From Colletes latitarsis (taxonomy: Eukaryota; Arthropoda; Insecta; Hymenoptera; Colletidae): a stretch of DNA of 64,000 nt. The notes beneath the pieces are model-generated. The model ran no database searches, was not told the DNA's origin, and worked only from the letters and a program-made list of their open reading frames with translations. The stretch covers positions 12,418,001 to 12,482,000 of the forward strand of contig NW_027488369.1 of the NCBI RefSeq assembly GCF_051014445.1. Direction: 5' to 3'. A program made the translations under genes and the position numbers. Positions 50,428 through 62,300 of the stretch are shown in pieces. Position 1 is the first letter of the stretch. Each line of letters begins with the position of its first letter.

Positions 50428-50990
50428 AAGTATGTGAAAAACGCGAAAGTATGAGCCTGATGAGGGCAAATCCCAGACCTATCCCAGACCTAACTTGCGT
50501 TGTCCTCGAAGATATTGATGGAAACCAGGTTTAATTGACTGTTTCAGTGTTGTACCTCATTGCTACGTGATCCAAACCAGAAAAAACCCAGGATCCGTTC
50601 AACAAGTATGTGAAGAATGCGAAAGTATGAGCCTGATGAGGGCAAATCCCAGACCTATCCCAGACGTAACTTGCGTTATCCTCTAAAATATTGATCGAAA
50701 CCAGGTTTAATGGACTGTTTCAGTGTGGTACCACACTACTACGTGATCCAAACCAGAAAAAACCCAGGATCTGTTCTACATGTAGGAGAAATATGCGAAA
50801 GAATGAGCCTGATGAGAGCAAATCCCAGACCTAACCTAGACCTAACATGAATTATTCTCTAAAATATTGATCGAAACCAGGTTTAATTGACTGCTTCAGT
50901 GTGGTCCCACATTACTACGTGATCCAAACCAGAAAAAACCCAGGGTCCGTTCAACAAGTATGTGAAGAATGCGAAAGTATGAGTCTGACG
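50428..50990 (+). repeat. Partial third piece of the 29-monomer unit
   Basis: About three monomers repeat 48138-48700 at an offset of 2290 bp (13 monomers), including TGTCCTCGAA (50501) and GTTCTACATGTAGGAG (about 50771). Similarity ends near 50990, where GAGTCTGACGAGGTC replaces GAGTCTGATGAGTG. Confidence 0.78.
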
Positions 50991-52444
50991 AGGTCAAATC
51001 CCAGACCTATCCCAGACCTAACTTGCGTTATCCTCTAAAATATTGGTCGAAACCAGGTTTAATCGACTGTTTCAGTGTGGTACCACATTACTACGTGATC
51101 CAAACCAGAAAAAACCCAGGATCAGTTCAACAAGTATGTGAAAAACGCGAATGTATGAGCCTGATTAGGGCGAATCCCAGACCAATCCAAGACCTAACTT
51201 GCGTTATCCTCTAAAATATTGATCGAAACCAGGTTTAATTGACTGTTTCAGCGTGGTACCACATTACTACCTGATACAATCCAGAAACAGCCCAGGATCT
51301 AGCCATCAAGTATGAGTAATATGCGAAATAATGAGCCTGATGAGAGTAAATCCCAGACCTAACCTAGACCTAACATGAATTATTCTCTAAAATATTGATC
51401 GAAACCAGGTTTAATTGACTGTTTCAGTGTGGTCCCACATTACTACGTGATCCAAACCAGAAAACACCCAGGATCCGTTCAACAAGTATGTGAGGAATGC
51501 GAAAGTATGAGTCTGATGAGGGCAAATCTTAGACCTAACCTTGACCTAACATGCGTTATCCTCTAAAATATTTATCCAGACCAGGTTTTATTGAATGTTT
51601 CAGTGTGGTACCACTTTACTATGTGATCCAATCCAGAAATAGCCCAGCATCTAGCCATGAAGTATGACAAATATGCGAAAGTAAGAGCCTGATGAGGGCA
51701 AATCCTAAACCTATCCCAGACCTAACTTGCGTTATCCTCTAAAGTATTGATCGAAACCAGGTTTAATTGACTGTTTCAGCGTGGTACCACATTACTACGT
51801 AATACAATCCAGAAACAGCCCAGGATCTAGCCATGAAGTATGAGAAATATGGGAAAGTATGAGCCTGATGAGGGCAAATCCTAGACCTAACCCAGACCTA
51901 ACATGCGTTATCCTCTAAGATATTGATCGAAACCTGGTTTAATCGACTGTCTCAGAGTGGTACCACATTACTATGTGATCCAAACCAGAAAATATCCCAG
52001 GATCTGTTCAACGAGTATGTGAAGTGTGCGAAAGTATGAGTCTGATGAGGTCAAATCCCAGACCTATCCCAGACCTAACTTGCGTTATCCTCTAAAATAT
52101 TGATCGAAACCAGGTTTAGTCGACTGTTTCAGTGTGGTACCACATTACTACGTGATCCAAACCAGAAAAAACCCAGGATCTGTTCAACAAGTATGTGAAA
52201 AACGCGAAATGATGAGCCTGATGAGGGCAAATCCCAGACCTATCCCAGACCTAACTTGCGTTGTCCTCTAAGATATTGATGGAAACCAGGTTTAATTGAC
52301 TGTTTCAGTGTTGTACTTCAATACTACGTGATGCGATCCAGAAAAAGCCCAGGATCTAGCCATCAAGTATGAGAAATATGCGAAAGAATGAGCCTGATGG
52401 GAGCAAATCCCAGACCTAACCTAGACCTAACATGAATTATTCTC
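50991..52444 (+). repeat. Mosaic satellite segment
   Basis: Monomers only. Around 51520-51900 it carries the GGGCAAATCTTAGACC, ACCTTGACCTAAC, CAGCATCTAGCC series seen near 23720, 36020, 38840 and 40430. It then has AAGATATTGATCGAAACCTGG with GACTGTCTCAGAGTGG. No unique sequence is seen. Confidence 0.8.
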
Positions 52445-54909
52445 TAAAATATTGAGCGAAACCAGGTTTAATGGACTGTTTCAGTGTGGTACCACACTAC
52501 TTCGTGATCCAAACCAGAGAAAGCCCAGGATCTGTTCAAGAAGTATGTGAAAAACGCTAAACTGTGAGCCTGATGAGGGCAAATCTTAGACCTAACCCAG
52601 ACCTAAGATGCGTTATCCTCTAAAATATTTATCCAGACCAGGTTTCATTGAATGTTTCAGTGTGGTACCACTTTACTACCTGATACAATCCAGAAACAGC
52701 CCAGGATCTAGCCATGAAGTATGAGAAATATGCGAAAGTATGAGCCTGATGAGGGCCAAACCTCAGACCTAACCCAAACCTAACATGCGTTATCCTCTAA
52801 AATATTTATCAAGAAAAGGTTTAATTGAATGTTTCAGTGTGGTACCACATTACTACGTGAACCAAACCAGAAAAGACCCAGGATCCGTACAACAAGTATG
52901 TTAAAACTGCGACAGTATTACTCTGATGAGGGCAAATCCCAGGCCTAACCTAGACCTAACATGCGTTGTCCTCTAGAATATTGATGGAAACCAGGTTTAA
53001 TTGACTGTTTCAGTGTTGTACTTCATTACTACGTGATGCAATCCAGAAAAAGCCCAGGATCTAGCCATCAAGTATGAGAAATATGCGAAAGAATGAGCCT
53101 GATGAGAGCAAATCCCAGACCTAACCTAGACCTAACATGAATTATTCTCTAAAATATTGATCGAAACCAGGTTTAATTGACTGTTTCAGTATGGTACCAC
53201 TTTACTACGTGATCCAATCCAGAAATAGCCCCGGATCTAGCCATGAAGTATGAGAAATATGCGAAAGTAACAGCCTGATGAAGGCAAATCCTAGACCTAT
53301 CCCAGACATAACTTGCGTTATCCTCTAAAATATTGATCGAAACCAGGTTTAATTGACTGTTTCAGCGTGGTACCACATTACTACGTGATACAATCCAGAA
53401 ACAGCCAAGGATCTAGCCATGAAGTATGAGAAATATGCGAAAGTGTGAGCCTGATGAGAGCAAATCCTAGACCTAATCCAGACCTAACATGCGTTATCCT
53501 CTAAAATATTTATCAAGATCAGGTTTAATTGATTGTTTCAGTGTGGTCCCACATTACTACGTGATCCAAACCAGAAAAAACCCAGGATCTGTTCAACAAG
53601 TATGTGAAAAACGCGAAAGTATGAGTCTGATGAGGTCAAATCCCAGACCTATCCCAGACTTAACTTGCGTTATCCTCTAAAATATTGATCGAAACCAGGT
53701 TTAATCTACTGTTTCAGCGTGGTGCCACATTACTACGTGATACAATCCAGAATCAGCCCAGGATCTAGCCATGAAGTGTGAGAAATATGCGAAAGTATGA
53801 GCCTGATGAGGGCAAATCCTAGACCAAACCCAAACCTAACATGCGTTATCCTCTAAAATATTTATCAAGACCAGGTTTAATTGAATGTTTCAGTGTGGTA
53901 ACACATTACTACGTGAACCAAACCAGAAAAGACCCAGGATCCGTTCAACAAGTATGTTAAAACTGCGACAGTATGACCCTGATGAGGGCAAATCCCAGGC
54001 CTAACCTAGACCTAACATGTGTTGTCCTCTAGAATATTGATGGAAACCAGGTTTAATTGACTGTTTCAGTGTTGTACTTCATTACTACGTGATGCAATCC
54101 GGAAAAAGCCCAGGATCTAGCCATCAAGTACGAAAAATATGCGAAAGAATGAGCCTGATGAGAGCAAATCCCAGACCTAACCTAGACCTAACATGAATTA
54201 TTCTCTAAAATATTGATCGAAACCAGGTTTAATTGACTGTTTCAACGTGGTACCACATTACTACGTGATACAATCCAGAAACAGCCCAGGATCTAGCCAT
54301 GAAGTATGAGAAATATGCGAAAGAATGAGCCTGAGGAGAGCAAATCCCAGACCTAACCTAGACCTAACATGAATTATTCTCTAAAATATTGATCGAAACC
54401 TGGTTTAATTGACAGTTTCATTGTGGTCCCACATTACTACGTGATCCAAACCAGAAATAACCCAGGATCCGTTCAACAAGTATGTGAAGAATGCGAAAGT
54501 ATGAGTCTGATGAGTGAAAATCCCAGGCCTAACCTAGACCTAACATGCGTTATCCTCTAAAATATTGATCCAAACCAGGTTTAATGGACTGTTTCAGCGT
54601 GGTACCACACTATTGCGTGATCCAAACCAGAAAAGACCCAGGATCTATTCAACAAGTATGTGAAAAACGCGAAAGTATGAGCCTGATGAGGGCAAATCCC
54701 AGACATATCCCAGACCTAACTTGCGTTGTCCTCTAAGATATTGATGGAGACCAGGTTTAATCGACTGTTTCAGCGTGGTACCACATTACTACGTGATACA
54801 ATCCAGAAAAAGCCCAGGATCTAGCCATCAAGTATGAGAAATATGCGAAAGAATGAGCCTGATGAGAGCAAATCCCAGACCTAACCTAGACCTAACATGC
54901 GTTATCCTC
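52445..54909 (+). repeat. 14-monomer unit (2465 bp), copy 1
   Basis: Opens with ATTGAGCGAAACC, AACCAGAGAAAGCCC and GTTCAAGAAGTATG, then GAAAAACGCTAAACTG. All recur at +2465 bp (14 x 176 + 1), as do CAGCCTGATGAAGGC (53271/55736) and the open stretch at 53489/55954. By eye about six substitutions separate the copies. Other private markers are AAGAAAAGGTTTAATTG, GTTAAAACTGCGACAG, and CAGAATCAGCCC with GAAGTGTGAG. Confidence 0.92.
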
Positions 54910-57374
54910 TAAAATATTGAGCGAAACCAGGTTTAATGGACTGTTTCAGTGTGGTACCACACTACTTCGTGATCCAAACCAGAGAAAGCCCAGGATCTGT
55001 TCAAGAAGTATGTGAAAAACGCTAAACTGTGAGCCTGATGAGGGCAAATCTTAGACCTAACCCAGACCTAAGATGCGTTATCCTCTAAAATATTTATCCA
55101 GACCAGGTTTCATTGAATGTTTCAGTGTGGTACCACTTTACTACCTGATACAATCCAGAAACAGCCCAGGATCTAGCCATGAAGTATGAGAAATATGCGA
55201 AAGTATGAGCCTGATGAGGGCCAAACCTCAGACCTAACCCAAACCTAACATGCGTTATCCTCTAAAATATTTATCAAGAAAAGGTTTAATTGAATGTTTC
55301 AGTGTGGTACCACATTACTACGTGAACCAAACCAGAAAAGACCCAGGATCCGTACAACAAGTATGTTAAAACTGCGACAGTATTACTCTGATGAGGGCAA
55401 ATCCCAGGCCTAACCTAGACCTAACATGCGTTGTCCTCTAGAATATTGATGGAAACCAGGTTTAATTGACTGTTTCAGTGTTGTACTTCATTACTACGTG
55501 ATGCAATCCAGAAAAAGCCCAGGATCTAGCCATCAAGTATGAGAAATATGCGAAAGAATGAGCCTGATGAGAGCAAATCCCAGACCTAACCTAGACCTAA
55601 CATGAATTATTCTCTAAAATATTGATCGAAACCAGGTTTAATCGACTGTTTCAGTATGGTACCACTTTACTACGTGATCCAATCCAGAAATAGCCCAGGA
55701 TCTAGCCATGAAGTATGAGAAATATGCGAAAGTAACAGCCTGATGAAGGCAAATCCTAGACCTATCCCAGACATAACTTGCGTTATCCTCTAAAATATTG
55801 ATCGAAACCAGGTTTAATTGACTGTTTCAGCGTGGTACCACATTACTACGTGATACAATCCAGAAACAGCCAAGGATCTAGCCATGAAGTATGAGAAATA
55901 TGCGAAAGTGTGAGCCTGATGAGAGCAAATCCTAGACCTAATCCAGACCTAACATGCGTTATCCTCTAAAATATTTATCAAGATCAGGTTTAATTGATTG
56001 TTTCAGTGTGGTCCCACATTACTACGTGATCCAAACCAGAAAAAACCCAGGATCTGTTCAACAAGTATGCGAAAAACGCGAAAGTATGAGTCTGATGAGG
56101 TCAAATCCCAGACCTATCCCAGACTTAACTTGCGTTATCCTCTAAAATATTGATCGAAACCAGGTTTAATCTACTGTTTCAGCGTGGTGCCACATTACTA
56201 CGTGATACAATCCAGAATCAGCCCAGGATCTAGCCATGAAGTGTGAGAAATATGCGAAAGTATGAGCCTGATGAGGGCAAATCCTAGACCAAACCCAAAC
56301 CTAACATGCGTTATCCTCTAAAATATTTATCAAGACCAGGTTTAATTGAATGTTTCAGTGTGGTAACACATTACTACGTGAACCAAACCAGAAAAGACCC
56401 AGGATCCGTTCAACAAGTATGTTAAAACTGCGACAGTATGACCCTGATGAGGGCAAATCCCAGGCCTAACCTAGACCTAACATGTGTTGTCCTCTAGAAT
56501 ATTGATGGAAACCAGGTTTAATTGACTGTTTCAGTGTTGTACTTCATTACTACGTGATGCAATCCGGAAAAAGCCCAGGATCTAGCCATCAAGTACGAAA
56601 AATATGCGAAAGAATGAGCCTGATGAGAGCAAATCCCAGACCTAACCTAGACCTAACATGAATTATTCTCTAAAATATTGATCGAAACCAGGTTTAATTG
56701 ACTGTTTCAACGTGGTACCACATTACTACGTGATACAATCCAGAAACAGCCCAGGATCTAGCCATGAAGTATGAGAAATATGCGAAAGAATGAGCCTGAG
56801 GAGAGCAAATCCCAGACCTAACCTAGACCTAACATGAATTATTCTCTAAAATATTGATCGAAACCTGGTTTAATTGACTGTTTCATTGTGGTCCCACATT
56901 ACTACGTGATCCAAACCAGAAATAACCCAGGATCCGTTCAACAAGTATGTGAAGAATGCGAAAGTATGAGTCTGATGAGTGAAAATCCCAGGCCTAACCT
57001 AGACCTAACATGCGTTATCCTCTAAAATATTGATCCAAACCAGGTTTAATGGACTGTTTCAGCGTGGTACCACACTATTGCGTGATCCAAACCAGAAAAA
57101 ACCCAGGATCTATTCAACAAGTATGTGAAAAACGCGAAAGTATGAGCCTGATGAGGGCAAATCCCAGACATATCCCAGACCTAACTTGCGTTGTCCTCTA
57201 AGATATTGATGGAGACCAGGTTTAATCGACTGTTTCAGCGTGGAACCACATTACTACGTGATACAATCCAGAAAAAGCCCAGGATCTAGCCATCAAGTAT
57301 GAGAAATATGCGAAAGAATGAGCCTGATGAGAGCAAATCCCAGACCTAACCTAGACCTAACATGCGTTATCCTC
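54910..57374 (+). repeat. 14-monomer unit (2465 bp), copy 2
   Basis: Collinear with 52445-54909. Differences noticed: AATCGACTG for AATTGACTG near 55640, AGCCCAGG for AGCCCCGG near 55692, GTATGCGAAAA for GTATGTGAAAA near 56064, GACTGTTTCATTG for GACAGTTTCATTG near 56876, AAAAAACCC for AAAAGACCC near 57096, and GTGGAACCAC for GTGGTACCAC near 57240. The next unit begins as a third copy at 57384 but soon diverges. Confidence 0.92.
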
Positions 57375-59308
57375 TAAAATATTGAGCGAAACCAGGTTTA
57401 ATGGACTGTTTCAGTGACGTACCACACTACTTCGTCATCCAAACCAGAAAAAGCCCAGGATCTGTTGAATAAGTATGTGAAAAACGCTAAACTGTGAGCC
57501 TGATGAGGGCAAATCTTAGACCCAACCCAGACATAAGATGCGTTATCCGCTAAAATATTTATCCAGACCAGGTTTCATTGAATGTTTCAGTGTGGTATCA
57601 CTTTACTACGTGATCCAATCCAGAAATAGCCCAGGATCTAGCCATGAAGTATGAGAAATATGCGAAAGTAAGAGCCCGATGAGGGCAAATCCTAGACCTA
57701 TCCCAGACCTAACTTGCGTTATCCTCTAAAATATTGATCGAAACCAGGTTTAATTGACTGTTTCAGCGTGGTACCACATTACTACGTGATCCAATCCAGA
57801 AACAGCCCAGGATCTAGCCATGAAGTATGAGAAATATGCGAAAGTATGAGCCTGATGAGGGCAAATCCTATACCTAACCCAGACCTAACATGCGTTATCC
57901 TCTAAAATATTTAGCAAGATCAGGTTTAATTGATTGTTTCAGTGTGGTCCCACATTACTACGTGATCCAAACCAGAAAAAACCCAGGATCTGTTCAACAT
58001 GTATGAGAAATATGCGAAAGAATGAGCCTGATGAGAGCAAATCCCAGACCTAACTTAGACCTAACATGAATTATTCTCTAAAATATTGATCGAAACCAGG
58101 TTTACTTGACTGTTTCAGTGTGGTCCCACATTACTACGTGATCCAAACCAGAAAAAACCCAGGATCTGTTCAACAAGTATGTGAAAAACGCGAAAGTATG
58201 AGTCTGATGAGGTCAAATCCCAGACCTATCCCAGACTTAACTTGCGTTATCCTATAAAATATTGATCGAAACCAGGTTTAATCGACTGTTTCAGCGTGGT
58301 GCCACAGTACTACGTGATACAATCCAGAAACAGCCCAGGATCTAGCCATGAAGTATGAGAAATATGCGAAAGTATGAGCCTGATGAGGGCAAATCCTAGA
58401 CTTAACCCAAACCTAACATGCGTTATCCTCTAAAATATTTATCAAGACCAGGTTTAATTGAATGTTTCAGTGTGGTTCCACATTACTACGAGAACCAAAC
58501 CAGAAAAAACCCAGGATCCGTTCAACAAGTATGTGAAGAATGCGAAAGTATGAGTCTGGTCAGTGAAAATCTCAGGCCTTACCTAGACCTAACTTGCGTT
58601 GTCCTCTAAAATATTGATGGAAACCAGGTTTCATTGACTGTTTCAGTGTGGTACTACATTACTACGTGATGCAATCCATAAAAAGCCCAGGATCTAGCCA
58701 TCAAGTATGAGAAATATGCGAAAGAATGAGCCTGATGAGAGCAAATCCCAGACCTAACCTAGACCTAACATGCGTTATCCTCTAAAACATTGAGCGAAAC
58801 CAGGTTTAATGGACTGTTTCAGTGACGTACCACACTACTTCGTGATCCAAACCAGAAAAAGCCCAGGATCTGTTCAATAAGTATGTGAAAAACGCTAAAC
58901 TGTGAGCCTGATGAGGGCAAGTCTTAGACCTAACCCAGACATAAGATGCGTTATCCGCTAAAATATTTATCCAGACCTGGTTTCATTGAATGTTTCAGTG
59001 TGGTATCACTTTACTACGTGATCCAATCCAGAAATAGCCCAGGATCTAGCCATGAAGTATGAGAAATATGCGAAAGTAAGAGCCCGATGAGGGCAAATCC
59101 TAGACCTATCCCAGACCTAACCTGCGTTATCCTCTAAAATATTGATCGAAACTAGGTTTAATTGACTGTTTCAGCGTGGTACCACATTACTACGTGATCC
59201 AATCCAGAAACAGCCCAGGATCTAGCCATGAAGTATGAGAAATATGCGAAAGTATGAGCCAGATGAGGGCAAATCCTAGAATTAACCCAAACCTAACATG
59301 CGTTATCC
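57375..59308 (+). repeat. Diverged third copy start with an eight-monomer repeat
   Basis: It starts like the 14-monomer unit (ATTGAGCGAAACC, CGCTAAACTG) but with CAGTGACGTACC in place of CAGTGTGGTACC and GAATAAGTATG. About 515 bp (57384-57900) recur at 58792-59308, exactly 1408 bp or eight monomers later, sharing GTGACGTACC, ATAAGATGCGTTATCCGC and GGTATCACTTTAC. Confidence 0.8.
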
Positions 59309-62300
59309 TCTAAAATATTTATCAAGACCAGGTTTAATTGAATGTTTCAGTGTGGTAACACATTACTACGTGAACCAAACCAGAAAAAACCCAGGATCCG
59401 TTCAACAAGTATGTTAAAACTGCGACAGTATGACCCTGATGAGGGCAAATCCCAGGCCTAACCTAGACCTAACATGCGTTGTCCTCTAGAATATTGATGG
59501 AAACCAGGTTTAATTGACTGTTTCAGTGTTGTACTTCATTACTACGTGATGCAATCCAGAAAAAGCCCAGGATCTAGCCATCAAGTATGAGAAATATGCG
59601 AAAGAATGAGCCTGATGGGAGCAAATCCCAGACCTAACCTAGACCTAATATGAATTATTCTCTAAAATATTGATCAAAACCAGGTTTACTTGACTGTTTC
59701 AGTGTGGTACCACATTACTACGTGATCCAATCCAGAAATAGCCCAGGATCTAGCCATGAAGTATGAGAAATATGCGAAAGAATGAGCCTGAGGAGAGCAA
59801 ATCCCAGACCTAACCTAGACCTAACATGAATTATTCTCTAAAATATTGATCGAAACCTGGTTTAATTGACTGTTTCAGTGTGGTCCCACATTACTACGTG
59901 ATCCAAACCAGAAAAAGCCCAGGATCTAGCCATCAAGTATGAGAAATATGCGAAAGAATGAGCCTGATGACAGCAAATCCCAGACCTAACCTAGACCTAA
60001 CATGAATTATTCTCTAAAATATTGATCGAAACCAGGTTTAATTGACTGTTTCAGTATGGTACCACTTTACTACGTGATCCAATCCAGAAATAGCCCAGGA
60101 TCTAGCCATGAAGTATGAGAAATATGCGAAAGTAACAGCCTGATGAAGGCAAATCCTAGACCTATCCCAGACATAACTTGCGTTATCCTCTAAAATATTG
60201 ATCGAAACCAGGTTTAATTGACTGTTTCAGCGTGGTACCACATTACTACGTGATACAATCCAGAAACAGCCCAGGATCTAGCCATGAAGTATGAGAAATA
60301 TGCGAAAGTGTGAGCCTGATGAGCGCAAATCCTAGACCTAACCCAGACCTAACACGCGTTATCCTCTAAAATATTTATCAAGATCAGGTTTAATTGATTG
60401 TTTCAGTGTGGTCCCACATTACTACGTGATCCAAACCAGAAAAAACCCAGTATCTGTTCAACATATATGAGAAATATGCGAAAGAATGAGCCTGATGAGA
60501 GCAAATCCCAGACCTAACTTAGACCTAACATGAATTATTCTCTAAAATATTGATCGAAACCAGGTTTACCTGACCGTTTCAGTGTGGTCCCACATTACTA
60601 CGTGATCCAAACCAGAAAAAACCCAGGATCTGTTCAACAAGTATGTGAAAAACGCGAAAGTATGAGTCTGATGAGGTCAAATCCCAGACCTATCCCAGAC
60701 TTAACTTGCGTTATCCTCTAAAATATTGATCGAAACCAGGTTTAATCTACTGTTTCAGCGTGGTGCCACATTACTACGTGATACAATCCAGAATCAGCCC
60801 AGGATCTAGCCATGAAGTGTGAGAAATATGCGAAAGTATGAGCCTGATGAGGGCAAATCCTAGACCAAACCCAAACCTAACATGCGTTATCCTCTAAAAT
60901 ATTTATCAAGACCAGGTTTAATTGAATGTTTCAGTGTGGTAACACATTACTACGTGAACCAAACCAGAAAAGACCCAGGATCCGTTCAACAAGTATGTTA
61001 AAACTGCGACAGTATGACCCTGATGAGGGCAAATCCCAGGCCTAACCTAGACCTAACATGCGTTGTCCTCTAGAATATTGATGGAAACCAGGTTTAATTG
61101 ACTGTTTCAGTGTTGTACTTCATTACTACGTGATCCAAACCAGAAAATAACCCAGGAACTGTTCAACAAGTATGTGAAAAATGCGAAAGTATGAGTCTGA
61201 TGAGGTCAAATCCCAGACCTATCCCAGACTTAACTTGTGTTATCCTCTAAAATATTGATCGAAACCAGGTTTAATCGACTGTTTCAGCGTGGTACCACAT
61301 TACTACGTGATACAATCCAGAAACAGCCCAGGATCTAGCCATGAAGTATGTGAAATATGCGAAAGTATGAGCCTGATGAGGGCAAATCCTAGACCTAACC
61401 CAAACCTAACATGCGTTATCCTCTAAAATATTGATCGAAACCTGGTTTAATTGACTGTTTCAGTGTGGTCCCACATTACTACGTGATCCAAACCAGAAAT
61501 AACCCAGGATCCGTTCAACAAGTATGTGAAGAATGCGAAAGTATGAGTCTGATGAGTGAAAATCCCAGGCCTAACCTAGACCTAACATGCGTTATCCTCT
61601 AAAATATTGATCCAAACCAGGTTTAATGGACTGTTTCAGCGTGGTACCACACTACTGCGTGATCCAAACCAGAAAAAACCCAGGATCTGTTCAACAAGTA
61701 TGTGAAAAACGCGAAAGTATGAGCCTGATGAGGGCAAATCCCAGACATATCCCAGACCTAACTTGCGTTGTCCTCTAAAATATTGATCGAAACCAGGTTT
61801 AATCTACTGTTTCAGCGTGGTGCCACATTACTACGTGATACAATCCAGAATCAGCCCAGGATCTAGCCATGAAGTATGAGAAATACGCGAAAGAATGAGC
61901 CTGATGAGGGCAAATCCTAGACTTAACCCAAACCTAACATGCGTTATCCTCTAAAATATTTATCAAGACCAGGTTTAATTGAATGTTTCAGTGTGGTACC
62001 ATATTACTACGAGAACCAAACCAGAAAAAACCCAGGATCCGTTCAACAAGTATGTGAAGAATGCGAAAGTATGAGTCTGATCAGTGAAAATCTCAGGCCT
62101 TACCTAGACCTAACTTGCGTTGTCCTCTAAAATATTGATGGAAACCAGGTTTCATTGACTGTTTCAGTGTGGTACTACATTACTACGTGATGCAATCCAG
62201 AAAAAGCCCAGGATCTAGCCATCAAGTATGAGAAATATGCGAAAGAATGAGCCTGATGAGAGCAAATCCCAGACATAACCTAGACCTAACATGCGTTATC

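Noticed and set aside
1556..62130. Dozens of 62-89 codon open frames encoding similar peptides (MRYPLKYLSRPG...), for example 3264-3509, 35702-35893 and 53489-53680
   Set aside because: They recur at monomer multiples. Each begins at ATGCGTTATCC or ATGAATTATTC and ends at the equivalent CCTCTAA one or more monomers later. 176 is not a multiple of three, so the frame shifts at each unit. They occur only where a monomer subtype lacks internal stops; B-type units have TGA. No promoter, splice or codon-use signal supports a gene.
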